Below are positions 8,193-16,442 of a stretch of 64,000 nt of DNA, in pieces. Positions within the stretch are counted from its first letter, which is position 1. Each line of letters starts with the position of its first letter. The position numbers and the translations under genes are program-made. The notes beneath the pieces are model-generated. The model was not told the DNA's origin, searched no databases, and saw only the letters and a list, made by a program, of their open reading frames with translations. The DNA is taken from contig MOEB01000005.1 of assembly GCA_001939945.1 (NCBI GenBank), positions 62,001 to 126,000 on the forward strand, in the 5' to 3' direction. Source of the DNA: Aerophototrophica crusticola (GTDB taxonomy: Bacteria > Pseudomonadota > Alphaproteobacteria > Azospirillales > Azospirillaceae).

Positions 8193-8828
8193 ATGCCGGA
8201 CGCGCTGCCCCCCCGCCCCCGCGCCGCCATCCGCGCGGACCTGAAGCGCATCGCCGATTGGGTGGAGCCCGGTGCCCGCGTGCTGGACGTGGGCTGCGGC
8301 GAGGGGGAGTTGCTGGAACATCTGGTCCACGGCAAAGGCGTGGACGGCCGCGGGCTGGAACTGTCCATGGACGGGGTGCGCCACTGCGTGGCCCGCGGCC
8401 TGTCGGTGATCCAGGGGGACGCCGACACGGACCTGAAGGACTATCCCAGCACCAGCTTCGACTACGTCATCCTGTCCCAGACCCTGCAGGCCACCCGCCG
8501 CCCGCGGGACGTGCTGGAGCATCTGGTGCGGATCGGCCGTCGGGCCATCGTCTCCGTCCCCAATTTCGGCTTCTGGCGCATGCGGCTGGACCTGCTGCTG
8601 AAGGGCCGCATGCCGGTGACGGAAAGCCTGGGCTGGCAATGGTGGGACACGCCCAACATCCATTTCTGCACCATCGCGGACTTCACCGCCCTCTGCCGCG
8701 ACCTGTCGGTGGAGGTGGAGCGCAGCGCCATCTTAGGACCAGGCGGCAAGAACCTGCTGCTGCCCCATGACAGCGGGCGCGCCAACTGGTTCGGCGAGCA
8801 GGGCCTGTTCCTCCTCAGGCACCGCTAG
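8193..8828 (+). CDS. metW: Methionine biosynthesis protein MetW
   Basis: A 211-residue SAM-methyltransferase-fold protein. Motif I is VLDVGCGEGELLEHL. Other family blocks are VDGRGLELSMDGV, DYVILSQTLQATRRP and SVPNFGFWRMRLDLLLKGR. MetW is required with MetX for methionine synthesis in many proteobacteria, and is thought to partner or activate MetX. The ATG stands two bases after the metX stop (the GTG two codons earlier overlaps that stop), showing translational coupling. It ends ahead of an R1 repeat. Confidence 0.93.
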   Translation: MPDALPPRPRAAIRADLKRIADWVEPGARVLDVGCGEGELLEHLVHGKGVDGRGLELSMDGVRHCVARGLSVIQGDADTDLKDYPSTSFDYVILSQTLQATRRPRDVLEHLVRIGRRAIVSVPNFGFWRMRLDLLLKGRMPVTESLGWQWWDTPNIHFCTIADFTALCRDLSVEVERSAILGPGGKNLLLPHDSGRANWFGEQGLFLLRHR

Positions 8829-8847
8829 CTTTCGCGTTCCCTCAGTC

Positions 8848-8914
8848 GCCGGGCGCCGCCATCCGGCGGCTTGGCTCACGCGGGCACGAGCCCGCGGGCC
8901 GGCTTTCGTCGGCC
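8848..8914 (+). repeat. GC-rich intergenic repeat, family R1, copy 2
   Basis: A 67-bp element sharing with the copies at 2949 and 40346 the order GCCGGGCGCC, CGGCTTGGCT, CGGGCACGAGCCCGCGGG and GGCCGGC. It lies between metW and the PRC-barrel gene, both on the plus strand. A second short palindrome (GGCGCGGAGCGCGGC) follows within 25 bases. Confidence 0.75.
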
Positions 8915-9005
8915 TACGGCGCGGAGCGCGGCTAAGCAGATGCGATAGCGGAACGAGTATCCGCGGCACCCGTTGCCATTCCGGACCCATTGGAACGGAT
9001 CGGCA

Positions 9006-9626
9006 ATGATGCGCGTCCCCAGCCTGCTCATCCTCAGCCTCGCCCTGGCGGCCGGCCCTGCCTGGGCGCAGCAGACGCTCGGCCAGACACCGGTCATCCC
9101 GGTCCCGGAAGGAAAGCCGAACCCGGACGCCAACGCGCCCCTGTCCACGGGGCCGCGCCCTGGCGACATCCCCACCACCACGCCCCAGACGGCCCCCAGC
9201 AGCCCGGACGGGGACGCCCCCTCCGACGACCGGCAAGGGGCACCCCTCACCACCCAGGCACCCGGCCCCCGCCCGGCGGATGTGGCCGGCAGCCTGTCCC
9301 CCGTGGCCGGCCTGACCACGGAGGAAGCCCGCGCCCTGATCGGGCGGGAGGTGCTGAGCCGGGAGGGGGAAGCGGTGGGCACCCTGCGGGATTTCCTGAC
9401 CGCCGGCAGCAACGCGCGGCTGGAGGCTGCGATCATCGGCCAGGGCGGCCTGCTGGGGGTGGGGCAACGGCTGGTGCGCGTGCCCGTGGACCAGCTCCAG
9501 GTCCGCCGCCCCCCGGCGGGGGAAGTGCCCAGCCTGACCCTGTCCCGCACGGCGGCGGAGGTGGAGGCCGCCCCCGCCTTCACCTACCAGGAGGGCGCGA
9601 AGGCCATGGTGGGGCCGGGCCGGTAG
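9006..9626 (+). CDS. Exported PRC-barrel domain protein
   Basis: From ATG 9006 (a second ATG follows at once) a signal peptide is evident: VPSLLILSLALAAGPAWAQQ with an AWA-QQ cleavage site. Then come about 75 residues of low-complexity Pro/Thr/Asp-rich linker. The C-terminal domain is PRC-barrel-like: LIGREVLSREGEAVGTLRD, AAIIGQGGLLGVGQ and RVPVDQLQV. PRC barrels act as small binding modules and occur in exported stress-related proteins of Alphaproteobacteria. The function here is unknown. It stands alone on the plus strand, with the R1 repeat upstream. Confidence 0.8.
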   Translation: MMRVPSLLILSLALAAGPAWAQQTLGQTPVIPVPEGKPNPDANAPLSTGPRPGDIPTTTPQTAPSSPDGDAPSDDRQGAPLTTQAPGPRPADVAGSLSPVAGLTTEEARALIGREVLSREGEAVGTLRDFLTAGSNARLEAAIIGQGGLLGVGQRLVRVPVDQLQVRRPPAGEVPSLTLSRTAAEVEAAPAFTYQEGAKAMVGPGR

Positions 9627-9786
9627 GGGTCCCCGACCGCCGGCGACATAACCTTGCGGATGGTTGTGCCGATCCGGACCTTCTGTTTCACTGATTGTGA
9701 CGGGCCGGCGACACGGTCGTGTCCCGAACCGTCCAATGCAATGAAAGGGCGTCCGCCAAGCACGGCCGCCGCAGGAGGAGCAAGCC

Positions 9787-9927
9787 ATGCCCCCATCCGC
9801 CAATGCCTTCGCCCGGGCCGCGGCCATGCTGCACCATCGCCGCCTGCGGCTGGAACGGTTGGAACGGGCGGCCACGGCCGGGCTGGGGCTGTCGCTGGCC
9901 TTCCTGATGGGGCTGCTGGTGTTCTGA
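9787..9927 (+). CDS. Small single-pass membrane protein (46 residues)
   Basis: A short frame starting MPPSANAFARAAAMLHHRR and ending in a hydrophobic stretch, TAGLGLSLAFLMGLLVF. That is a basic amphipathic first half followed by one membrane segment at the very C-terminus, with the topology of a tail-anchored peptide. GCAGGAGGAGCAAGCC upstream of the ATG is an excellent ribosome binding site, the main reason to call it a gene. It converges on proB, whose stop is 10 bases away. No family recognised. Confidence 0.55.
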   Translation: MPPSANAFARAAAMLHHRRLRLERLERAATAGLGLSLAFLMGLLVF

Positions 9928-9937
9928 TCCCGGCCGC

Positions 9938-11080
9938 TCACCCTAGGACAAGGTCGTCCCGGTGAATGACCTCATCCCGCCCGCGGAAGCCCAGGATGGC
10001 CTCGATCTCCGCGCTGCGCCGCCCGGCGATGGCGCGGGCGTCGTCGGCCGCATAGGCTGACAGGCCGCGGGCCAGCACCTGCCCCTCCGGCCCGCGGACC
10101 AGCACTAGGTCCCCGCGCTCGAAGTCCCCTTCCACCCCCCGCACCCCGGCCGGCAGCAGACTGCCCCCGTTGCCCAGCGCCCGGGCGGCGCCCGCGTCCA
10201 CGGTCAGGGTGCCCAACGGCTTCAGCGACCCGGCGATCCAGCGTTTCCGCGCCGTCAGCGGCTCCGCCCCCGGCACGAACCAGGTGGCCAGCGCCCCGCC
10301 CTCCGACGCCGGCCGGCCAAGGGCGGCCAGGGGGTTGGGCCGGTTGCCCCGGGCGATGGCCATGCGGCAGCCTGCGGCCATGGCGATGCGGGCCGCGGCG
10401 ATCTTGGTCACCATCCCGCCTGAGCTGTAGCCCGGCGGCGGCTCCCCCGCCATGGCGACGATCTCCGCCGTCACCTCGGGCACCAGGGGGATGTGGCGCG
10501 CATCGGGGTCCTTGCGCGGGTCGGCAGTATAGAGCCCGTCGATGTCCGACAGCAGCACCAGCGTGTCGGCGCTGATCATCTGGGCCACCCGGGCGGACAG
10601 CCGGTCATTGTCGCCGAAGCGGATCTCCGCCGTCGCCACCGTGTCGTTCTCGTTGATTACGGGCACGGCGCTCAGGCGCAGCAGGGTCTCGATGGTGGCG
10701 CGGCCGTTCAGGTGGCGCCGCCGCTCCTCCGTGTCGTCCAGGGTCAACAGCACCTGGGCCACGGTGATCCCGTGCCGGGCCAGCGTCTCCTGCCACGCCG
10801 CCGCCAGCCTGATCTGCCCCGTGGCGGCGGCGGCCTGCTTCTCTTCCAGCCGCAACGCCCGCCCCACCAACCCAAGGTGCTCCCGCCCGCAGGCCACGGC
10901 CCCCGAGGTGACCACCACCACCTCCACCCCTTGCGCACGCAGGGCCGCGATGTCATCCGCCACCGTGTCCAGCCAGCCCCGCCGGATCTGGTGCGTCCCC
11001 GAATCCACCAACAACGCCGACCCCACCTTGACGATCAGCCGGCGGGCAGAGGCGAGGGATTGGGCGGGGGTATCGGTCAT
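9938..11080 (-). CDS. proB: Glutamate 5-kinase
   Basis: ATP-dependent phosphorylation of glutamate, the first step of proline synthesis. 380 residues in two parts. The amino acid kinase domain shows [52 protein letters not shown] in pieces, [17 protein letters not shown] and [16 protein letters not shown]. The C-terminal PUA domain spans about residues 285-380. Full length and domain order match ProB. In many alphaproteobacteria proB follows obgE directly on the same strand; here about 1.07 kb of AT-rich foreign-looking DNA separates obgE (12154) from proB (11080). Confidence 0.95.
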   Translation of the reverse strand: MTDTPAQSLASARRLIVKVGSALLVDSGTHQIRRGWLDTVADDIAALRAQGVEVVVVTSGAVACGREHLGLVGRALRLEEKQAAAATGQIRLAAAWQETLARHGITVAQVLLTLDDTEERRRHLNGRATIETLLRLSAVPVINENDTVATAEIRFGDNDRLSARVAQMISADTLVLLSDIDGLYTADPRKDPDARHIPLVPEVTAEIVAMAGEPPPGYSSGGMVTKIAAARIAMAAGCRMAIARGNRPNPLAALGRPASEGGALATWFVPGAEPLTARKRWIAGSLKPLGTLTVDAGAARALGNGGSLLPAGVRGVEGDFERGDLVLVRGPEGQVLARGLSAYAADDARAIAGRRSAEIEAILGFRGRDEVIHRDDLVLG

Positions 11081-11115
11081 GGCGGCGGGTCCGGGTGTCA
11101 GGAGGCTCGCCGGTT

Positions 11116-11625
11116 ATGCGTTTCGTGCTCGGGGAAGGTCAACAGACGCACGATCATTGCTGGGGTGCTATGAAACTATCGCGGAGCAGCCGGTCAAAGA
11201 ACCTTTCGCTCAGCATTCGATGGGTCGATGCTTTGTTGGGAAGCGCCCACGATGGTCACGGGCGTTTCTCTAGCTATCCCCTAAAGTCGAATGAGGTTGG
11301 GAGTCTGGATCTCCGGCCTCACGCAGCCCATTCAAACGAGGTTACTGTGGCAAGCCGGTTAACGAGAAATGCCATACCTCATGGTGAGATCCAGAACAAG
11401 CTGGCTGCTATTAAAAACAATATCCCGTCCCGATTTCCTCAAGATGGAAACACGTTTCGAAATACCGATCGAGCCCTCCCTGATAAACCCTTCGGATATT
11501 ATAAGGAATATGTTATCGCCACGCCTGGTCAGTCTGGTGCTGGCAGGCGCCGGATTGTCTGTGGTGACGGTGGAGAGGTCTATTATACCGCGGATCACTA
11601 TAGAACTTTTGAACAAGTCAAGTAA
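11116..11625 (+). CDS. Barnase/RNase Sa-type ribonuclease toxin domain protein
   Basis: The last 80 residues match the microbial guanyl-specific ribonuclease fold (RNase Sa, barnase). Seen: FPQDGNTFRNTDRALPDK, FGYYKEYVIATPG, GAGRRRIVCG and YYTADHYRTFEQVK. From ATG 11116 (GGAGG ten bases upstream) the protein has 169 residues. Catalytic base Glu131 and acid His161 are in place, with an Arg run at 144-146. The second arginine of RNase Sa (Arg65) aligns to Ala142, so Arg144 would have to replace it. The first 85 residues are not recognised and carry no signal peptide. This looks like a toxin tip without its delivery part. The start is uncertain (ATG 11170 is possible). The barstar-type gene follows 28 bases later. 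Confidence 0.82.
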   Translation: MRFVLGEGQQTHDHCWGAMKLSRSSRSKNLSLSIRWVDALLGSAHDGHGRFSSYPLKSNEVGSLDLRPHAAHSNEVTVASRLTRNAIPHGEIQNKLAAIKNNIPSRFPQDGNTFRNTDRALPDKPFGYYKEYVIATPGQSGAGRRRIVCGDGGEVYYTADHYRTFEQVK

Positions 11626-11653
11626 CTGACCTACGTGAACTAAGGAGAAAAAT

Positions 11654-12106
11654 ATGTTTGCATATTACAAAGACAGCTTCGATTTGTCAGGAAAAGATAT
11701 TTATCAAATGAAAATTCCAGCATGCATAAATTCCAAAGAAGAGTTATTACTAGTTTTGAAGAAAGCCGGGAAATTTCCGAATTACTTCGGAATGAATTGG
11801 GATGCACTAAATGACTGCCTTTCAGATTTACAATGGATCAAGCAAAGAAATGTACTAATTGTTCATGAGAATCTTCCGGCACTGAGAAAAGATGAAGAGA
11901 GTATATATATAGATATTCTATGGTCCTGCTCAAAAAGGTGGGAAATGATAAACCATGGAAAGATCTCGAACATAGATAAAACAGCCTTAACTCATATTCA
12001 TGAACTTCATTGTGTTTTTCCAATGCATCTTAAGAGAAAAGTCGAACATATCATCAAAACTGCTGGCATCAAGGAAAATAAGCAAAATAAAGATATATCA
12101 TTTTAG
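11654..12106 (+). CDS. Barstar-family ribonuclease inhibitor (immunity protein)
   Basis: 150 residues. The stretch AGKFPNYFGMNWDALNDCL aligns with the barnase-binding helix of barstar (there LPEYYGENLDALWDCL). Tyr44, Asn48, Asp50 and Asp54 correspond to barstar Tyr29, Asn33, Asp35 and Asp39, and the barstar Trp38 position is Asn. AAGGAG stands 7 bases before the ATG. It is about 60 residues longer than barstar, with a basic C-terminal extension (KRKVEHIIKTAGIKENKQNK). Base composition is strikingly AT-rich: the line at 11701 is about 27% GC against roughly 70% nearby. It is paired with the ribonuclease gene directly upstream and is expected to bind and block that enzyme in the cytoplasm. Confidence 0.87.
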   Translation: MFAYYKDSFDLSGKDIYQMKIPACINSKEELLLVLKKAGKFPNYFGMNWDALNDCLSDLQWIKQRNVLIVHENLPALRKDEESIYIDILWSCSKRWEMINHGKISNIDKTALTHIHELHCVFPMHLKRKVEHIIKTAGIKENKQNKDISF

Positions 12107-12153
12107 CAGAATAAAGAGGGCTCTCTATAGAAATTGTCTTTGGTTCATGGCCC

Positions 12154-13212
12154 TCACTCCTCAGGGATCGGCGCGTAGCGTGCCTTGTAGGCCCGGTCCC
12201 TGGCCTCCTCCCCCTCGGCCTCACGGCTGGCCTTGATGTGCTCCAGCAGGGCGTACAGCACCTCCTGCACACCCTCACCCGCCGCCCCTGACAGCAGGTA
12301 CACCGGCCGCTTGGCGGAGCGGCGGAGCTTGGTGCGTTTCAGCTCCACCTCCTCCGGGGTCAGGGCGTCCACCTTGTTCAGGCACAGCACCTCTGGCTTG
12401 TCGGCCAGGCCGCCGCCATAGAGCTTCAGCTCGCGCCGGATGGTGCGGTAGGCGAGCTGCACGTCCTCCTGCGTCCCATCCACCAGGTGCAGCAGCACGC
12501 GGGTGCGCTCCACATGGCCTAGGAAGCGGGTGCCGATGCCGCGGCCCTCATGGGCGCCCTCGATCAGGCCGGGGATGTCGGCCAGCACGAACTCCTCCTC
12601 CCCCGCCTTCACCACGCCCAGGTTGGGCACCAGGGTGGTGAAGGGATAGTCGGCGATCTTCGGCCGGGCGCGGCTGACCGCCGCCAGGAAGGTGCTTTTC
12701 CCCGCGTTGGGCAGGCCCACCAGGCCGGCGTCGGCGATCAGCTTCAGCCGCAGCCAGACCCAGCGCTCCGCCCCCGGCCAGCCGGGCGTGCTGTGCCGCG
12801 GGGCGCGGTTGGTGGAGGTCTTGAAATGCTCGTTGCCGAAGCCGCCGTCGCCGCCCTTCAGCAGGACGACCCGCTGGCCCTCCTCCGTCAGGTCGGCCAG
12901 CACCGTCTCCTGGTCCTCGTCCAGCACCTGGGTGCCCACGGGCACGCGCAGCACCATGTCCTGGCCATGGGCGCCGCTGCGGGACTTGCCCATGCCGTGG
13001 CCGCCGCGCTCCGCCTTGAAATGCTGCTGGTAGCGATAGTCAATCAGGGTGTTCAGCCCCTCCACCGCCACGATCACCACGTCGCCGCCACGGCCCCCGT
13101 TGCCGCCGTTGGGGCCGCCATGCTCGATGAACTTCTCCCGCCGGAAGGCCACGGCACCGGGGCCGCCGTCACCGCTCTTCAGGAAGATCTTGCACTGGTC
13201 GAGGAATTTCAT
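12154..13212 (-). CDS. obgE: Obg family GTPase (ribosome assembly)
   Basis: 352 residues from ATG 13212. The N-terminal glycine-rich Obg fold ([19 protein letters not shown], then [14 protein letters not shown]) is followed by a G domain with [15 protein letters not shown] (P-loop), [14 protein letters not shown] (G3) and NKVD (G4). It acts in 50S maturation and growth control. Its promoter is probably separate from rplU-rpmA, because a strong terminator at 13316-13356 stands in between. Downstream, the AT-rich ribonuclease/barstar island begins 47 bases after its stop. Confidence 0.96.
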   Translation of the reverse strand: MKFLDQCKIFLKSGDGGPGAVAFRREKFIEHGGPNGGNGGRGGDVVIVAVEGLNTLIDYRYQQHFKAERGGHGMGKSRSGAHGQDMVLRVPVGTQVLDEDQETVLADLTEEGQRVVLLKGGDGGFGNEHFKTSTNRAPRHSTPGWPGAERWVWLRLKLIADAGLVGLPNAGKSTFLAAVSRARPKIADYPFTTLVPNLGVVKAGEEEFVLADIPGLIEGAHEGRGIGTRFLGHVERTRVLLHLVDGTQEDVQLAYRTIRRELKLYGGGLADKPEVLCLNKVDALTPEEVELKRTKLRRSAKRPVYLLSGAAGEGVQEVLYALLEHIKASREAEGEEARDRAYKARYAPIPEE

Positions 13213-13315
13213 GACGGCGGACTTTCGCAGGAATGACGTGGATGCCTGGAGCACGTCCACGGCACGGTACCAAAGAGGACGGTTCGGCGGCGGCGGTGCC
13301 CGGCGCCTGAGGGGC

Positions 13316-13356
13316 GGAAAAAACAAATCGGGGAAGCGGTCACCCGCTTCCCCGAT
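13316..13356 (-). terminator. Intrinsic terminator of the rplU-rpmA operon
   Basis: On the minus strand a perfect 13-bp stem, ATCGGGGAAGCGG with its complement, has a 4-base loop (13327-13339, 13344-13356). It is followed by TTTGTTTTTTCC. It stands 30 bases after the rpmA stop codon and about 100 bases before obgE. Confidence 0.92.
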
Positions 13357-13386
13357 CACGAACCGGACTTCCCGTGGCGGGGAAGC

Positions 13387-13668
13387 TTACTCGGCGGCGG
13401 CCGCGACCTCGGCCGGCAGCGGGATGACGGACACGAAGGTCCGCTCCTTCAGGCCCTTCTTGAAGGACACGGTCCCGTCCACCAGGGCGAACAGGGTGTG
13501 GTCTTTGCCGATGCCGACGTTGGTGCCCGGGTGGAACTTGGTGCCGCGCTGGCGGACCAGCACGTTGCCGGCCGGGACGACCTGGCCGCCGTAGCGCTTC
13601 ACGCCGAGGCGCTTGCCAGCGGAGTCGCGACCGTTGCGGGACGAGCCGCCTGCCTTCTTGTGTGCCAT
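13387..13668 (-). CDS. rpmA: 50S ribosomal protein L27
   Basis: 93 residues starting [20 protein letters not shown], the standard L27 start. [20 protein letters not shown] and [20 protein letters not shown] follow, both full family signatures. There is no N-terminal extension to be cleaved, unlike the Firmicutes form. It lies 34 bases after rplU, and an intrinsic terminator follows. Confidence 0.98.
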   Translation of the reverse strand: MAHKKAGGSSRNGRDSAGKRLGVKRYGGQVVPAGNVLVRQRGTKFHPGTNVGIGKDHTLFALVDGTVSFKKGLKERTFVSVIPLPAEVAAAAE

Positions 13669-13702
13669 GGGGGGATACCTCCTCGAACTGTACCGGGGCC
13701 GG

Positions 13703-14014
13703 TCAGGCCTGGATGCCGGTGATGCGCAGCACGGTCAGGTGCTGGCGGTGGCCGTTCTTCCGCCGGTAGTTCTGGCGGCGCTTCTTCTTGAAGATGATGA
13801 TCTTGTCATCGCGGGTCTGGGCGACGACCTCGGCCGTCACGGCGGCGTTGGCCACCAGGGGCGAGCCGACGGTGGTGCTACCCTCGCCGCTGACCATCAG
13901 GACCTCGTCCAGGGTCAGGGAGGAGCCTTCCTCGCCCGCCAGCTTCTCGACACGGATGACGTCGCCGGCCGCGACCTTGTATTGCTTGCCGCCGGTGCGG
14001 ATGACTGCGAACAT
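13703..14014 (-). CDS. rplU: 50S ribosomal protein L21
   Basis: 103 residues from ATG 14014 ([18 protein letters not shown]), the usual L21 length. The basic signature [19 protein letters not shown] is near the C-terminus. A four-residue upstream reading in frame is not needed. It heads the rplU-rpmA operon. The leader is about 100 bases and holds a terminator-like hairpin, and the promoter is near consensus (14120-14147). Confidence 0.98.
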   Translation of the reverse strand: MFAVIRTGGKQYKVAAGDVIRVEKLAGEEGSSLTLDEVLMVSGEGSTTVGSPLVANAAVTAEVVAQTRDDKIIIFKKKRRQNYRRKNGHRQHLTVLRITGIQA

Positions 14015-14073
14015 TTGACCCACCACTTGTCCGATCCGGGCAGCCGCGCGACCGGGCCGGCCCTAAGTCCAAC

Positions 14074-14104
14074 AAAAAAGACGCGGGCCCCGGCTGGGAC
14101 CCGC
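14074..14104 (-). promoter_or_regulatory. Terminator-like hairpin in the rplU leader (candidate attenuator)
   Basis: On the minus strand, inside the predicted rplU leader, a GCGGG/CCCGC stem with internal CCC/GGG pairs (14083-14104) is followed within 3 bases by TTTTTT (14074-14079). This is the form of an intrinsic terminator. It lies after the promoter and 60 bases before the rplU start, so it could end transcription early unless antagonised. The alternative fold was not worked out. Confidence 0.6.
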
Positions 14105-14119
14105 CCTCAGAGAGGCGCG

Positions 14120-14147
14120 ACTATACGCACCGGCGTGCCCCTGTCAA
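14120..14147 (-). promoter_or_regulatory. Near-consensus sigma70 promoter of rplU-rpmA
   Basis: Minus strand: TTGACA at 14147-14142, a 16-base spacer, then TATAGT at 14125-14120. This is a perfect -35 and a 5/6 match at -10, the best promoter seen in the window. Expected start of transcription is near 14112. Confidence 0.8.
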
Positions 14148-14373
14148 CGGCCAAGCGACTCAAAACCGTCGCATTTCCGGGCTGCGCAGGGGTGCCATAT
14201 GGGCAAGGCAGGCCTGTCGCAAACCCCCGCCATGAGTCATTCCGGGGCTGCACCGGGCGGGCAGCTCGGGCCCGAAGTCGGTCCTTGCCCCAGCGGGACC
14301 TTTTGTATAGTGTCCCGGCCACTCCGCGACAGGCCGGGCCCGACCAGCCCGATGAATGACCCGTCGCGGGCGC

Positions 14374-14463
<90 letters not shown>

Positions 14464-14761
14464 TCCATTCCCCCTCCCGACGTTTCGGCGGTACGCACAC
14501 TCGTTGATTTGCCGGGCCGGGCCCATGCCGCTCCGCGACCTGGGACCCGCCGCTTCTGTGGCATCCGCTATGAACCGCCGGGTGCGCGCGCCTGCGCCCG
14601 CCACGCCGACTGCCCGATCTTTCGGGAGAAAACCGGCCCCCCTCCCCCCGACGTGCCGTCCCGGCCGGGTCCCGGGGCGGGAAGGGCGTTAGCCCGTCTC
14701 CCCGTCGGCCCGATGGCCGGAAAGAATCGTTCAAAGGCCAGTCCCAACCGGGGAGGGCCGC
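14464..14761 (+). other. Gene-free stretch after tRNA-Ser
   Basis: 298 bases without a convincing gene. A 62-codon frame at 14504-14692 is Pro/Arg-rich and without a ribosome binding site. A small hairpin CCCGA/TCGGG lies near 14613. GGGGAGGG just before 14762 is the ribosome binding site of the next gene. I see no clear promoter. Confidence 0.5.
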
Positions 14762-15568
14762 ATGGGGAAGTACTGGCGCAGGATCGTCCCGCTGTTCGCC
14801 GCCTGGATACTGGCCGCCTGTTCGTCCCCTTACGGCCAAGTGGCCGGGACGCCGCTGGAACAGGTGAAGGAGAGCTACCTGTCCGCCAGCCTGGGCGTGC
14901 CCGTGTTGCTGGGGGCCACCGGGTCGGCCCTGGTGGTGGAGGACGGCCTGGCCGTGACCAACGCCCATGTCCCCTTGGGCCTTGGCTTCCTGCAACTGCG
15001 CAACGCCGCCGGCGACGGCCATGTGGCGAAGGTGCTGGCGGTGAGCGACCGGCTGGACCTGGCCCTGCTGTCCGTGCCCAAGGGCTTCGGCACGCCCATC
15101 CGGGCGGCCCGGACCGACCTGGCTGCGGGTGAGATGGTCTGGATGATGGGCACCACGATCATGGGTGCCGCGCCCGTGGCGGACGGGCGGGTGGTCTACC
15201 CCGTCGGCCTGGGCCAGTTGACCTGGGTGGACCCGCACCCGGGCATCCAGAGGGTGGATGTGGGCACCCGCCGCAACGTGCCTGTCGTACCGGGCTTCTA
15301 TGTCATCGGCGGCGGGGGGGCGGGCTATTCCGGCGGCCCCATGGTCAACGGCAGGGGTGAGGTGGTGGGCCTGACCGTGGGCAAGCTGGAGGGCTGGGCC
15401 GACCCCAACGGCCCCAAGCCCGGCAAGAACGAGGCGATCCTGTTCGCCTACCGGATCGGTGACGTGCTGGCGGAGGTGGACCGGCTGCTGGGCCGCCGGA
15501 TGGCCCAGGCGGACACCGACCCGGCGGACACGGTGGCCCTGTCCGCCGCCGCGGCCCCGAACCCTTGA
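14762..15568 (+). CDS. Trypsin-like serine protease, predicted lipoprotein
   Basis: 268 residues. The signal peptide ends in the lipobox LAAC with Cys20 as the acylation site, so the protein should be anchored on the periplasmic side of a membrane. It has a trypsin/Deg-type fold without a PDZ domain. The triad is His69 in VTNAHV, Asp99 in SDRLDLALL and Ser200 in GYSGGPM. The loop MGTTIMGAA precedes the substrate side. GGGGAGGGCCGC is a good ribosome binding site. It stands alone between tRNA-Ser and the oxygenase pair. Its substrate is unknown. Confidence 0.88.
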   Translation: MGKYWRRIVPLFAAWILAACSSPYGQVAGTPLEQVKESYLSASLGVPVLLGATGSALVVEDGLAVTNAHVPLGLGFLQLRNAAGDGHVAKVLAVSDRLDLALLSVPKGFGTPIRAARTDLAAGEMVWMMGTTIMGAAPVADGRVVYPVGLGQLTWVDPHPGIQRVDVGTRRNVPVVPGFYVIGGGGAGYSGGPMVNGRGEVVGLTVGKLEGWADPNGPKPGKNEAILFAYRIGDVLAEVDRLLGRRMAQADTDPADTVALSAAAAPNP

Positions 15569-15618
15569 GCATCGGGCAGGGTTGGTGCTGCCGGGCGAAC
15601 TGTGCGCCGCCCGACCCC

Positions 15619-15632
15619 TTGACCCAGGTCAA
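15619..15632 (+). promoter_or_regulatory. FNR/FixK-type box upstream of the oxygenase pair
   Basis: TTGACCCAGGTCAA is an exact TTGA-N6-TCAA inverted repeat, the core recognised by FNR/Anr/FixK regulators. It lies 66 bases before the first oxygenase start. The half-site bases inside (C instead of T at position 5, G instead of A at position 10) differ from the best consensus. Confidence 0.5.
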
Positions 15633-15697
15633 GGCCGGACCCCCTTCGAAAGTACTATGGTGCGACGCAGCATCGCTTTCGCGAAGGTTTCCGCGCC

Positions 15698-16417
15698 ATG
15701 GAAGGTGTTTTCCGTCACGCCGCGGCCCAGCAGGGCCGTATCGACTTGGTCCTGTCCAACCTGTACCGGGCCGACTGCCCGCTGGACCTGGAAGGCTTCC
15801 GCCGCGCCCCGCTGGCCACGGAGCCGTTCCCCCATCTGGTGATGCCCAACTTCGTGAAGCCGGCCGCCGCCGCCGCGGCCCGGGCCGGCTTCCCGTCCAG
15901 CGGGGCCGGCGGGCTGGCCACCGCCCCGGACCCGGAGCATCTGGGCGCGCTGGACCCGCGCTTCGCCGTGCTGCTGGCCCGGCTGCGCAGCCCGGAGACG
16001 ACGGCCGCCTTCGCCGAGAAGTTCGGCCTGCCCCTGTCCCATGAGGCGCTGCTGGTCACCCTGCGTGACCGCTGCCGCCCCCAGGACGGCCGCATCCACA
16101 CGGACAGCGAGAGCAAGCTGGTCACCGCCCTGGTCTACCTGAACGACGGCTGGGAGCCGGAGGGCGGGCGGCTGCGCCTGCTGCGCCGGATCGACGACAT
16201 GGAGGACATGATCGCCGAGGTGCCGCCCCTGGACGGCACGCTGGTGGCCTTCCGCCGCACGGACAACAGCTTCCACGGCCACAAGCCCTATGACGGGGTG
16301 CGTCGCTACGTGATGCTGAACTGGATGGTGGACGCGGGCGCCGCCCACCGGGAAGCCATGCGCCATGGCCTGTCGTCGGTCTGGAAGAAGCTGACCGGCG
16401 GCCTGCATTCCTTCTGA
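15698..16417 (+). CDS. 2OG-Fe(II) oxygenase, first of a pair
   Basis: 239 residues with the jelly-roll oxygenase core. Iron ligands are His134 and Asp136 in RIHTDSES and the distal His203 in SFHGHKP. Arg212 in DGVRRY is placed to bind 2-oxoglutarate. The family includes prolyl 4-hydroxylase-like enzymes, which need O2, iron and 2-oxoglutarate. The substrate is unknown. The next gene, 25 bases downstream, codes for a second enzyme of the same family with the ligands at the same positions, so the two may work on linked substrates or have arisen by duplication. An FNR-type box lies upstream. Confidence 0.85.
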   Translation: MEGVFRHAAAQQGRIDLVLSNLYRADCPLDLEGFRRAPLATEPFPHLVMPNFVKPAAAAAARAGFPSSGAGGLATAPDPEHLGALDPRFAVLLARLRSPETTAAFAEKFGLPLSHEALLVTLRDRCRPQDGRIHTDSESKLVTALVYLNDGWEPEGGRLRLLRRIDDMEDMIAEVPPLDGTLVAFRRTDNSFHGHKPYDGVRRYVMLNWMVDAGAAHREAMRHGLSSVWKKLTGGLHSF

Positions 16418-16442
16418 CCCGCCCCGGCACCGGAGGTCCCCC

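Noticed and set aside
12107-12135. Possible terminator after the barstar gene (AGAG/CTCT near 12115)
   Set aside because: The stem is only four pairs and the following T-run is short; not convincing.
14504-14692. 62-codon frame after tRNA-Ser
   Set aside because: Pro/Arg-rich, no ribosome binding site, no conserved-looking feature.
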